Shown here: positions 43,100 through 51,232 of the stretch, piece by piece
How positions within the stretch are numbered: the stretch's first letter is position 1
Layout: every line of letters starts with the position of its first letter
Assembly (NCBI GenBank): GCA_040766655.1
Contig: JAXGQB010000007.1
Coordinates: 248,001 to 312,000 of the forward strand
From: JALOOB01 sp040766655
GTDB lineage: Bacteria > Chloroflexota > Anaerolineae > CG2-30-64-16
Reading direction: 5' to 3'
Length of the DNA stretch: 64,000 nt
The notes under the pieces: model-generated
Database searches by the model: none
What the model saw: only the letters and a program-made list of their open reading frames with translations
What the model was told of the DNA's origin: nothing
Program-made: the position numbers and the translations under genes

Positions 43100-44125
43100 T
43101 CAGAAGTTGATCATGACGATCCGGTCGAATCCGGAATAGTCGGCCAGGACCGTGAACTCGCGCCCCGGCAGCTCCGTGCTCACAATCGCACTCATGGCAT
43201 CGCCCTGGTCCGCGCCGATCTCCAGCAGGGCAACGCCTCCGGGCTTGATCTTCGCGCGGCCTTCGGGCGTCGCCATTGCATGCACGAGCGCGTGCAGGAC
43301 CAGGCAGCCGTCCGAACCGCCGTCCAACGCCAGCACGGGTTCGAAATCGCGCACCTGGACAGGCAGTGTCGCCAGGTCAGCCGTCGCAACGTAGGGCAGG
43401 TTCGCCACGATGATGTCGACCGGTTCCGGAAGCGGCTCGAGCAGGTAGCCGGGGAGGAGGTGCACCTGCTCGCCAAGGCCATAGCGCCAGACGTTCTTCC
43501 CGGCAACCTCCATGCACGCGGGCGAGACGTCCGTGGCGTAGATCGTGAGCTCAGGCGCATTTGCGGCCAGCGCAACCGCGATCGCACCGCTGCCGGTGCC
43601 GATGTCCGCCACGACGGAACGCAGCCCATCCTGGGCCATGCGCCTGGCATGGGCCAGCGCTCGCTCCACCAGCATCTCGGTCTCTGGACGCGGAATGAGC
43701 ACCCGCTGATCGACCGTGATGTCGAGGCCGTAGAACGGCTTGTACCCTACCAGGTAGGCCACCGGCTCGTGGCACATCCGCCTGCGCACGAGGCTCTCGT
43801 ACAGGCCGATCTCCGGCTCCGTGAGCGGCCGGGACGGGTGCGCGTAGAGCCACGCCTTGCTGACACCGAGCACGAAGGCCAGCAAGACCGCCGCGTCCAG
43901 TTGGGCGGATGGTATCTCCACCTCGCGCAGCCGGCGCGTGGCGGCAAGCAATGCCCGGCCGACATCGCTGGAGCGATCCAGTGACCACACGATCTGTAAA
44001 GTGCGACTCTCGACACAGGCGCGTCGATGCGCCTGTGCCTGGGTGGCGTCCGTCTCGCCGGCGTCGTTGCCGGAAGCGCTCCCGCCGTTGTGAGACGCGC
44101 GGGTTTGATTCTGAACGCGATCCAA
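43100..44125 (-). CDS. prmC: Release factor glutamine methyltransferase PrmC
   Basis: The enzyme methylates the GGQ Gln of RF1/RF2. The 341 residues include an N-terminal helical domain (about 60-130), YLVGYKPFYGLDITVDQRVLIPRPETEMLVE, the SAM site VVADIGTGSGAIAVALA, and the catalytic loop IIVANLPYVA, where the usual N-P-P-Y reads N-L-P-Y. TTG 44125 is the preferred start, with GAGAGGAG just upstream, and it lies 1 nt after the prfA stop. About 55 extra N-terminal residues are unusual and low-complexity. Co-location with prfA is the common bacterial arrangement. Confidence 0.92.
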   Translation of the reverse strand: MDRVQNQTRASHNGGSASGNDAGETDATQAQAHRRACVESRTLQIVWSLDRSSDVGRALLAATRRLREVEIPSAQLDAAVLLAFVLGVSKAWLYAHPSRPLTEPEIGLYESLVRRRMCHEPVAYLVGYKPFYGLDITVDQRVLIPRPETEMLVERALAHARRMAQDGLRSVVADIGTGSGAIAVALAANAPELTIYATDVSPACMEVAGKNVWRYGLGEQVHLLPGYLLEPLPEPVDIIVANLPYVATADLATLPVQVRDFEPVLALDGGSDGCLVLHALVHAMATPEGRAKIKPGGVALLEIGADQGDAMSAIVSTELPGREFTVLADYSGFDRIVMINF

Positions 44126-44126
44126 G

Positions 44127-45203
44127 TTACTCCTCTCGGATGGCCTCAAGCCTCTCCGCCTGATCGGCGGCAGCCAACTCGTCGATGAACTCGTCGATCT
44201 CGCCATCCAGGAATGCGACAAGGTTATGAGACGTCTTGCCGATGCGGTGATCGGTCACGCGGTTCTGCGGGAAATTGTAGGTCCTGATCTTCTCGCTGCG
44301 CTCACCGGAGCCTACCTGGCTGCGCCGGGTCTCGCTCCGTTCGCTGGCCAGACGCTCCTGCTCCGCCTGATACAGCCGCGCGCGCAGGATGGCCATCGCC
44401 TTGATGCGATTCTGGAGTTGCGACTTCTCATCCTGGCAGCTGACCACCAGTCCTGTCGGCAGATGCGTCACCCGGATGGCCGAATCGGTGGTGTTCACGC
44501 TCTGGCCGCCCGGGCCGGTCGCGCGGAAGACATCGATGCGAACGTCTTGCGGGCTGATATGGACGTCGACCTCGTCGGCCTCGGGCAGCACTGCCACGGT
44601 TGCCGTCGACGTGTGGATGCGGCCCTGCGCCTCGGTCACCGGCACGCGCTGGACCCGGTGCACCCCGCTCTCGAACTTGAGCTGGGAATAGGCGCCGCGG
44701 CCCTTGACCTGGAAGATCACCTCTTTGAATCCGCCGATGCCGGTCTCCGACTGGCTCAGGATCTCCGTCTTCAGGCCATGCCGCTCGGCCCACCGCGCAT
44801 ACATGCGAAGCAGGTCGCCGCCGAACAGCGCCGCCTCGTCGCCGCCCGTCCCGGCGCGGATCTCGACGATCACGTTTCTGTCGTCCACGGGATCCTTGGG
44901 CAACAGCATCACGCGCAGGCGTGCCTCACGCGCCGACTGCTCCTCCTCGAGCTGGGCCACCTCGGCCCGAGCGAGCTCGGACATCTCCTCGTCGCTGACC
45001 TCGGCGGCCAGCTGGCGCGCGCCCTCAAGCTCCGCCTCGGCCGCCAGGTAGGCGCGGAACTCGGTAACGATGGGCTCGATCTCCGACTGCTCGCGCGCCA
45101 GCTCCGTCAGCCGCGCAGGGTCGCGCACGGCCTCTGGCGAAGCCATCAGCTCGTTCAGTTCATCGTAGCGGCGATCGATGGCCGCGACTTTCTCAATCAC
45201 CAT
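44127..45203 (-). CDS. prfA: Peptide chain release factor 1
   Basis: RF1 recognises UAG and UAA. The 358 residues contain the GTGGDEAALFGGDLLRMYARW core, a PVTEAQGRIHTSTATVAVLPE segment corresponding to the PxT recognition region, the catalytic GPGGQSVNTTDSAIRVTHLPTG, and the basic C-terminal RTYNFPQNRVTDHRIG. ATG 45203 has no Shine-Dalgarno sequence; instead a 20-bp hairpin ends 8 nt upstream. It is followed 1 nt later by prmC and preceded by a phosphoribosyltransferase gene on the same strand. Confidence 0.97.
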   Translation of the reverse strand: MVIEKVAAIDRRYDELNELMASPEAVRDPARLTELAREQSEIEPIVTEFRAYLAAEAELEGARQLAAEVSDEEMSELARAEVAQLEEEQSAREARLRVMLLPKDPVDDRNVIVEIRAGTGGDEAALFGGDLLRMYARWAERHGLKTEILSQSETGIGGFKEVIFQVKGRGAYSQLKFESGVHRVQRVPVTEAQGRIHTSTATVAVLPEADEVDVHISPQDVRIDVFRATGPGGQSVNTTDSAIRVTHLPTGLVVSCQDEKSQLQNRIKAMAILRARLYQAEQERLASERSETRRSQVGSGERSEKIRTYNFPQNRVTDHRIGKTSHNLVAFLDGEIDEFIDELAAADQAERLEAIREE

Positions 45204-45211
45204 ATCGTGTG

Positions 45212-45255
45212 GTGGTGGCTATCCGTGAAGTCCAGACTTCACGGATAGCCACCAC
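45212..45255 (-). promoter_or_regulatory. Perfect 20-bp stem-loop directly upstream of prfA
   Basis: Arms 45212-45231 and 45236-45255 are exact complements with a 4-nt loop. The stem ends 8 nt before the prfA ATG, where a ribosome binding site is expected. There is no T-tract. It may be a translational control hairpin, an RNase III site, or an inserted REP-like element. Confidence 0.65.
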
Positions 45256-45262
45256 ACCCCTT

Positions 45263-45811
45263 CTAGCCGATGAAGACCGGCAGGTTGTCCATCGCGATGA
45301 TGTGCGTCCACTTCTCGGGATCGTTGCCCTCGGTGAACGCGGCCGCTTCCGCGATGACCTCGCCGCCCGCCTCATTCACCAGGGTCCGCATGCCCAGCAG
45401 CGTGCTGCCCGTCGAGATCACGTCGTCGACCAGGATGATGCGCTTGCCCTTCACCAGGTGCAGATCCTTGCCGTCAAGCCACAGCGTCTGCGGCGCGCCG
45501 GTCGTGATGGACAACACCTCGACGCTGACCGACCCGAGCATGTACGGCTTGCGCGTCTTGCGCGCGACCACGTAAGGCATCTGCATGCGCACAGCCAGGG
45601 CATGCGCCAGCGGAATGCTCTTGACCTCAGCGGTCATCAGCGCATCTGCGTCCTTCGGCAGGCGTTCTACCAGCGCATCGGCAAGGGCCTCCACGATCTC
45701 GTAATCGCCCAGCATGTTGAAGAGGGCGATCCGGACATTGGGTGCGACTTCGAAAAGCGGCAGGTCTCGCCTGACGCCGGCAATCTCGATGGGATAGAAT
45801 TCCTGGGCCAT
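45263..45811 (-). CDS. Adenine-phosphoribosyltransferase-like protein
   Basis: A 182-residue type I phosphoribosyltransferase with PRPP-binding loop IILVDDVISTGSTLLGM, a flexible loop region (RKTRKPYMLGSVSVEV), and AQEFYPIEIAGVRRDLPLFEVAPNVRIALFNMLGD at the start. It salvages a purine base or acts as a related PRTase; base specificity is not certain. ATG 45811 with GAGGAG upstream was chosen over the longer frame to 45847. It precedes prfA. Confidence 0.82.
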   Translation of the reverse strand: MAQEFYPIEIAGVRRDLPLFEVAPNVRIALFNMLGDYEIVEALADALVERLPKDADALMTAEVKSIPLAHALAVRMQMPYVVARKTRKPYMLGSVSVEVLSITTGAPQTLWLDGKDLHLVKGKRIILVDDVISTGSTLLGMRTLVNEAGGEVIAEAAAFTEGNDPEKWTHIIAMDNLPVFIG

Positions 45812-45887
45812 GATGGTCTCCTCGGTGAGCAAAAGTACCTCGCGCAAAGAGGCTCCGGCGCCGCGGCCAGAGCCTTGTAACGCCTCA

Positions 45888-45898
45888 ATTCTAGCACA
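45888..45898 (-). promoter_or_regulatory. Extended -10 promoter of the phosphoribosyltransferase-prfA string
   Basis: On the minus strand TGTGCTAGAAT (TAGAAT at 45893-45888) is identical to the promoter at 4786-4776. The -35 is weak. Confidence 0.5.
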
Positions 45899-45958
45899 CT
45901 TCGGGCGCTACCGCGAAAATAAAAGGCATCACGCGCTGGCTTAACCATGACTAAGCGA

Positions 45959-45987
45959 TTGCCGGACACGCTCACCTGTGCTATCAT
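45959..45987 (+). promoter_or_regulatory. Promoter of the C39-peptidase/murJ-2 unit
   Basis: TTGCCG (45959-45964), a 17-bp spacer and TATCAT (45982-45987) with TGTGC extension are seen. The predicted start near 45994 is 15 nt before ATG 46009. Confidence 0.6.
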
Positions 45988-46008
45988 GCAGTCGACGCTC
46001 CGAAACAG

Positions 46009-47532
46009 ATGCCGCGCGGCCTGATCACCGGAACCCCGTCATCGCATGCGGCGTCACAGATCTGCCAGCTAATCCCGACCCGGACATTCATCCTGTTGCA
46101 GAAAAGAATCCTTGTTCCACTCGGCGGCCTGCTCCTCCTGGTGCTGGCTGCCGTCCTCCTATTGACCGCTGAGGGCCTCCGGCGCTACGGCAGCGTCGAG
46201 GGCGTCGTGCAGCGCATGAAGGCCGAGTTCGCAGCCCCCGCGCCGCACGACCTGTTCGTGCCGACGCCTGCCGGCAGCGCCGAGAGGGGCGAGGCGCCAT
46301 CAGAGGCCGATACGGTGATGGCCGCGGCTGCGCTCGCCCAGGTACTGGCCGCGCCCACGGTAGAGCCGTCGCCTGCCGCGACCCTCGTGGGGGCGGACGC
46401 CGTAAGCGCGCTGAAACCGCGCGACGTGCGCCCTGACAGCAGCCCAACGGCCACAGACGAGCCGAGCCCGCAGGCAGGGCCGGTGATCGTCGAGTCGGAC
46501 CCGAAGATCGCGCCGCCGGCCGCAACACCGCGTCCCACCCCTTCCTCCACCCCGACACCGCGCGTCGATCCGACGCCGCGGCCACCAACACTCCAGCTCG
46601 ACGGCCTGGCGCACTACTGGCAGACGTGGAACAACTGCGGGCCGGCCACCCTGTCCATGAACCTCAGCTACTTCGGCATCGGCGTAGGGCAGGACAAGAT
46701 CGGCGGCCAGCTGCGGCCCGAAAAGGACGACAAGAACGTCACGCCGGAGGAACTGGCGGCGTTCGCCCGATCGCAGGGCCTGAGCGCCACCGTGCGCGTC
46801 AACGGCGACGCGGCGCGGCTGCGCGCGCTGCTCGAAGCCGGGATCCCCGTCCTCGTGGAGACCTGGTACGAGCCGGAGCCGAACGACGGCATGGGCCACT
46901 ACCGGCTGATCGTCGGCTACGATGATGTGGCGCAGGAGTGGATTGCCTACGACTCGTACGATTCGCACGGGATCAAGAAGGACGATGTCTACTGCGGCAT
47001 CCGCCTGCCCTATGCGACGTTCGACCCGCTGTGGAAGGTGTTCGGCCGGACCTATCTCGTCATCACGGACGCGTCCCGTGCTCCAGCGGTGGCGGAGGTG
47101 CTGGGCTCGGACGCGGACGACGAGGCCATGTGGCGCGGATCGCTGGCCCGCAACCTGGCAGAGGTCAAGGCCAATCCGGGCGACCCGTTCGCCTGGTTCA
47201 ACCTCGGCACGGACTACACCGCGCTGGGTGACTTCGAGGCGGCGGCACAGGCGTACGATACGGCGAGGCACATCAAGCTCCCGTGGCGCATGTTGTGGTA
47301 CCAGTTCGGACCGTTCCGCGCCTACTACGAGGTGGGGCGACTCCAGGAGGTCATCGATCTGGCCGACGCAACGATCAAGACCGCCCAGCACGACGAGGAG
47401 CTCTTCTACTGGAAGGGCCTGGCCCAGTGGGCGATGGGAGACGGCGAGAGCGCCAGGGCATCCCTGCTCGCGGCCCTGGCACTCCGGCCGGCCTACGCGG
47501 AGGCCGCCGATGCATTGGCCGCGATCGAGTAG
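46009..47532 (+). CDS. Membrane-anchored C39-like peptidase with TPR tail
   Basis: A 507-residue protein. One membrane segment at about 32-52 (LVPLGGLLLLVLAAVLLLTAEGL) is followed by an Ala/Pro/Thr-rich stalk to about 195. The peptidase_C39_2-like domain has Cys in WNNCGPATLSMNLSYFG, His in GMGHYRLIVGYDD and Asp in IAYDSYDS. TPR-like repeats (AWFNLGTDYTALGDFEAAAQAYD, LLAALALRPAYAEA) end the protein. Topology suggests an outward-facing cysteine peptidase. The start is uncertain: ATG 46009 fits the promoter, but TTG codons nearer the membrane segment are possible. murJ copy 2 starts 45 nt downstream. Confidence 0.8.
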   Translation: MPRGLITGTPSSHAASQICQLIPTRTFILLQKRILVPLGGLLLLVLAAVLLLTAEGLRRYGSVEGVVQRMKAEFAAPAPHDLFVPTPAGSAERGEAPSEADTVMAAAALAQVLAAPTVEPSPAATLVGADAVSALKPRDVRPDSSPTATDEPSPQAGPVIVESDPKIAPPAATPRPTPSSTPTPRVDPTPRPPTLQLDGLAHYWQTWNNCGPATLSMNLSYFGIGVGQDKIGGQLRPEKDDKNVTPEELAAFARSQGLSATVRVNGDAARLRALLEAGIPVLVETWYEPEPNDGMGHYRLIVGYDDVAQEWIAYDSYDSHGIKKDDVYCGIRLPYATFDPLWKVFGRTYLVITDASRAPAVAEVLGSDADDEAMWRGSLARNLAEVKANPGDPFAWFNLGTDYTALGDFEAAAQAYDTARHIKLPWRMLWYQFGPFRAYYEVGRLQEVIDLADATIKTAQHDEELFYWKGLAQWAMGDGESARASLLAALALRPAYAEAADALAAIE

Positions 47533-47577
47533 GCCCTTGGCACTCCAGGTGTTGCAGAAGCGAAACGCAGGCACGCG

Positions 47578-49143
47578 ATGAACGCCGACCTCACGCGCAG
47601 GCACATCGCGCGCAACGTCCTCGTCGTCGCGGGCTCGTTCGGCCTGTCGGCCGCTGCCGGCCTGGTTCGCAACGCGGTCATCGCCTCGTCCTTCGGCATC
47701 GGCAGCCAGTTGGACGCCTACTACGCGGCCTTCAAGCTGCCCGATCTCCTCTTCACGATCGTGGCAGGTGGCGCGCTGGCCACCGCGTTCATCCCCGTGT
47801 TCGCCGGCTATGCCTCGCAGGATGACCGCCGGGGCGCCTGGGATCTGACGTCCGCTGTGCTCAACTGGGTCGTGCTCATCGTCGCCCTGCTCGCGGCGCT
47901 CGCCGCGCTGCTCGCACCGTGGCTCGTGCGCACCGCCATCGCGCCGGGCTTCGCGCCGGCCGACCAGGCCGAGACCGCCGCGGTGATGCGCATCGTCCTC
48001 CTCTCGACCGTCATCTTCGGCGTTTCGGCCGTGCTGGGCAGCGCGCTGAACGGGTTCAAGCACTTCCTCCTGCCCGCGCTGGCCCCGGTCGTCTATCCGC
48101 TGGGCGTGATTGCGGGCGCACTCTGGCTCGCGCCGTCGCTCGGGATCCGGGGGCTGGCGATCGGCGCGGTCGGCGGCTCGGCCCTGCACCTGTTCATCAA
48201 GGTGCCCGCGTTGCTCAGGTACGGCTTCCGCTGGCGCCCCATACTTCGTACGGGCGACGGCTCCGTGTGCCGGGTGGCCGTCCTGATGGGGCCCCGCGTG
48301 CTGGACCTGGGCGTGTTCCACCTCACCCTGCTCGTGTCGACCAACCTGGCCTCGCGGTTGGGACCCGGCGGCGTCAGTGCGTTGGAATGGGGCTGGGACG
48401 CGATGCAGCTGCCGGAGACGATCATCGGGACCGCGTTCGGACTGGTGGCATTTCCGACGCTGGCAGACCTGGCCGCGCGCGGCGACCGGGCGGGACTCCG
48501 CCGCACGTTGGGCGAGTCGCTGCGCACGGTGCTGGCCCTCGCCGTGCCCGCGGCCGCGGGGCTGATCCTGCTCGGACGCCCCCTCCTCGCGCTCTTGTAC
48601 CAGAGGGGTGCGTTCGATGAGGGCGCCACGGAGGCCGTGTTCACCACCCTGCGCTTCTATGCGCTGGGCCTCGCCGCTCACAGCTGCCTCGAGCTTGCCG
48701 CGCGCGCCTTCTTCGCGCAGAAGGACATGGTGACCCCGTTGCTCCTGGCCGTCGCATCGGCTGTGGCGAACATCGCGCTCGGGCTCCTGCTCCTGCGCCC
48801 CCTGGGGGCGGGCGGCCTCGCCCTGGCCAACTCGATCGCGATCACGGCAGAGGTGCTCGCGCTTCTGCTCATCCTCAGGCGGCGCTGGCGCGGCGTCGAG
48901 GGGCGGGAGACGGGCCGCCAATTGCTCTCGGTCCTCGCGGCCACCGGGATCATGTCCGCTGCTGTGTGGGGTGCGTTGATCGCGGCACAGCATCTCGGCC
49001 TCGGCAACCTGCTGACCCTTGCGGCCGGCGGCGGCGCAGGAGTCCTGGCCTATGCCATCGCCTCGTGGGCGCTGCGCATACGCGAGCTGGGGCGCTTCGT
49101 GCAGGCCGTGCTGGGCAAAGCGACGCGGCCCGCTGCCCCGTGA
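47578..49143 (+). CDS. murJ: Lipid II flippase MurJ, copy 2
   Basis: A 521-residue, 14-helix MurJ/MviN-type flippase: VLVVAGSFGLSAAAGLVRNAVIASSFGIGSQLDAYYAAFKLPDLLFTIVAGGALATAFIPVFAGY at the start, ESALNGF-type SALNGFKHFLLPALAPVVYP, and FYALGLAAHSCLELAARAFFAQKD near helix 10. It differs strongly from copy 1 (37643-39262). It is probably co-transcribed with the C39-like peptidase. Which of the two copies transports lipid II is not decidable from sequence. Confidence 0.9.
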   Translation: MNADLTRRHIARNVLVVAGSFGLSAAAGLVRNAVIASSFGIGSQLDAYYAAFKLPDLLFTIVAGGALATAFIPVFAGYASQDDRRGAWDLTSAVLNWVVLIVALLAALAALLAPWLVRTAIAPGFAPADQAETAAVMRIVLLSTVIFGVSAVLGSALNGFKHFLLPALAPVVYPLGVIAGALWLAPSLGIRGLAIGAVGGSALHLFIKVPALLRYGFRWRPILRTGDGSVCRVAVLMGPRVLDLGVFHLTLLVSTNLASRLGPGGVSALEWGWDAMQLPETIIGTAFGLVAFPTLADLAARGDRAGLRRTLGESLRTVLALAVPAAAGLILLGRPLLALLYQRGAFDEGATEAVFTTLRFYALGLAAHSCLELAARAFFAQKDMVTPLLLAVASAVANIALGLLLLRPLGAGGLALANSIAITAEVLALLLILRRRWRGVEGRETGRQLLSVLAATGIMSAAVWGALIAAQHLGLGNLLTLAAGGGAGVLAYAIASWALRIRELGRFVQAVLGKATRPAAP

Positions 49144-49170
49144 CACGGGCAGAACCGCTTGAGCCCGCAA

Positions 49171-49199
49171 TTGCCAGACAGGTCCCCGTGGGATACAAT
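49171..49199 (+). promoter_or_regulatory. Promoter of the lipoprotein/esterase/cell-wall hydrolase group
   Basis: TTGCCA (49171-49176), a 17-bp spacer and TACAAT (49194-49199) are seen. The next gene starts at 49272. All genes to 56406 run in this direction with small gaps or overlaps. Confidence 0.6.
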
Positions 49200-49271
49200 C
49201 CGCCTGACGCAGAGGGTCTGCGCCGTGCCCGCGGCATGCCGCGACGAGGCGCCGGATGGGGGAGATCGCAC

Positions 49272-49811
49272 GTGGATGGATTGCTTTTTGGGAGGACGAT
49301 GCTGCTGGTGGCCTGTGCTGCGGCCCTGACGCTGCTGGCGGGCTGTGTGTTGCCCGCCGCGCCCGCGCAGCTGCCCGCCTATCGCGGGGTCGGCGTTCAG
49401 GCGGGCGACGACATCACCTTCGAAGCCACGGCGGACGGCGCGGCCATCTCCATCAGCAGCCAGGGTGGCATCGGGGACGCAGTTGTCGAGCGCCTCGGCA
49501 GCCCGCCGGCCCGGCTGATCCTGCGGATGCAGTTGCGCGGCCTCGAGGAGCTGCGCCTATCCTGGCGCGAGGCTGAACTGGCGATCCACGTGTCGAGCAT
49601 CGACGGCAGCGTCAGTCAGGAGCTCGCGCTCTCCGGGGGGCAGCCGGAGAGTATCGACGAGACCCACCCCTATTGGGCGCCCTTCCGCATCGTGGCCGGC
49701 GACCCTGCCATCCCGCTGCAGGACGGTTACTTCGAGATCCGGGCCCCCCTCGCCCTGCTCCAGGACGCGCCGGAGCGTTTCACGGTCCGCTGGATCGACT
49801 TCTACCGGTGA
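49272..49811 (+). CDS. Small lipoprotein, unknown function
   Basis: A 179-residue protein with signal peptide MLLVACAAALTLLAGC; the Cys is the lipid-attachment site, followed by VLPAAPAQLPAYRG. The mature part is beta-strand rich (DDITFEATADGAAISISSQGGIGDAVVERL, RLILRMQLRGLEELRLSW) and ends in RFTVRWIDFYR, resembling a small beta-sandwich. GTG 49272 has GGGGAG 7 nt upstream; ATG 49299 also has GGGAGG but only 3 nt away. It lies 2 nt before the esterase ATG. Confidence 0.7.
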   Translation: MDGLLFGRTMLLVACAAALTLLAGCVLPAAPAQLPAYRGVGVQAGDDITFEATADGAAISISSQGGIGDAVVERLGSPPARLILRMQLRGLEELRLSWREAELAIHVSSIDGSVSQELALSGGQPESIDETHPYWAPFRIVAGDPAIPLQDGYFEIRAPLALLQDAPERFTVRWIDFYR

Positions 49812-49813
49812 CC

Positions 49814-51223
49814 ATGCGCCCTCGACCGTTCCTCCTGCTGCTCTCCCTGAGCCTCCTGCTGGTGCTCTTTGCGGCGCTCACGTCGCCCGCGCAGGCAGGG
49901 CACGCCGCCTACATCCCGGGCGCCACCCCGACCCGGCTGTCCGCAGGGCGGGCCGCTGCGACGGCGCGCGCGACCCCCGTTCCCACCCACGCGATCGCCC
50001 TTGCGCCGTCCACGCCCAAACCGCCTGCGACGACGCCCGCGCCTCGCCCGACGGGCGATCCCGACCCGGAAGCGCCGTTTCACGACAGCACCGGCGCGAT
50101 CGCCGATGTCCCGTTCGCCACGCTCGGGGCGCTCCGCACGCGGCTCGCGGGCCTGGCATCGCCCCAGGCCGCGGACCCGTTCTGGGCCGACGTCGTGGCG
50201 CTGGGGCAGATGCCGCTCATCTTCGGTGACGTGGCGGTGTTCCTGTACCGCGGGGAGGCGACGAGCGTGGCGTGGCTCGGGGATTTCACCGCCTGGCGGG
50301 GCGGTGCTCCGCTCCCCGGCGAGCGTACAGGCCAGACGGACATCTGGGTCGCTGAGCGGCGCTTCCCCCCGGACGCGCGCTTCGACTACCAGGTCCGGGT
50401 CGACGACCGGCAGATCAACGACCCCCTCAACCCGCTCCGCCAGCTGGGGGGTTACGGCGCCAATTCGACCCTGCAGATGCCGGCGTACGTCCTCCCGCCC
50501 GACATCACCGTGGCCGATGGCGTGCCGCGGGGTGCGCTGAGCGAACCGCTCCTCATCGACAGCAAGCACCTGGGCTACACCAAGCGCTTCATCGTGTACA
50601 CGCCCGCCGGCGTCGAGGCGCTGCGCGACCTGCCGGTCGTCTATGTGACCGACGGGCACGAATTCAGCCACCCGGAGATGGGCGCACTGCCCCACATCCT
50701 CGACAACCTGATCGCCCATGGCCGCATCGAGCCCGTCATGGCGGTCTTCATCGATCCGAGGACCGTCGACACGGGCGAGAACCTGCGCGGACCCGAGCTG
50801 CTCACCAACCCGCGCTTCCAGTCGTTCCTGACGCAGGAGCTGATCCCCACCATCGACGCGCGCTACCCGACGCGGCCGGCCGCCGATACCCGCGCCATCG
50901 TGGGCATGTCGCTCGGCGGGCTGCACGCCACCTACACCGCCATGCGCCAGCCCGACTGGTTCGGCCTGGCCGGCCTGCTGTCGCCCTACTTCCAGGCCAA
51001 GCCCGCGGTCCTGGCCGAGGTGGAACAGGCGGAGCGCAAGCCGGTCCGCCTGTTCGTGAGCCAGGGGACGTACGACTCTGACCTGGCGAACAGCCGCGCG
51101 CTCAGGGACATCCTTTCCGCGAAGGGCTACCCCTTCCTGTACCTGGAGACGAACGACGGCCACTCCTGGGGCAACTGGCGCGGGGTGCTGGACGACATGC
51201 TGCTCTACTTCTTCGGCCGCTAA
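49814..51223 (+). CDS. Secreted esterase D/enterochelin-esterase-like alpha/beta hydrolase
   Basis: A 469-residue exported hydrolase. The signal peptide ends near residue 29 (SPAQAG) and a Pro/Ala/Thr stalk runs to about 85. An N-terminal CBM48/E-set-like region contains VFLYRGEATSVAWLGDFTAWRGG. The esterase domain begins near 235 (YTKRFIVYTPAGVEALRDLPVVYVTDGHEF). The nucleophile elbow is GMSLGG, the acid is in SQGTYD and the His is in NDGHSWGNW, so the triad is complete. The substrate could be an acylated sugar or siderophore; none can be named. The next gene starts 9 nt later. Confidence 0.87.
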   Translation: MRPRPFLLLLSLSLLLVLFAALTSPAQAGHAAYIPGATPTRLSAGRAAATARATPVPTHAIALAPSTPKPPATTPAPRPTGDPDPEAPFHDSTGAIADVPFATLGALRTRLAGLASPQAADPFWADVVALGQMPLIFGDVAVFLYRGEATSVAWLGDFTAWRGGAPLPGERTGQTDIWVAERRFPPDARFDYQVRVDDRQINDPLNPLRQLGGYGANSTLQMPAYVLPPDITVADGVPRGALSEPLLIDSKHLGYTKRFIVYTPAGVEALRDLPVVYVTDGHEFSHPEMGALPHILDNLIAHGRIEPVMAVFIDPRTVDTGENLRGPELLTNPRFQSFLTQELIPTIDARYPTRPAADTRAIVGMSLGGLHATYTAMRQPDWFGLAGLLSPYFQAKPAVLAEVEQAERKPVRLFVSQGTYDSDLANSRALRDILSAKGYPFLYLETNDGHSWGNWRGVLDDMLLYFFGR

Positions 51224-51232
51224 GGAGGCTCG

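Noticed and set aside
46300..49170. 956-residue open frame on the minus strand
   Set aside because: It is antisense to the C39-like peptidase and murJ copy 2, is dominated by Arg/Gln/His/Gly, has no domain, and arises from the high GC codon bias.
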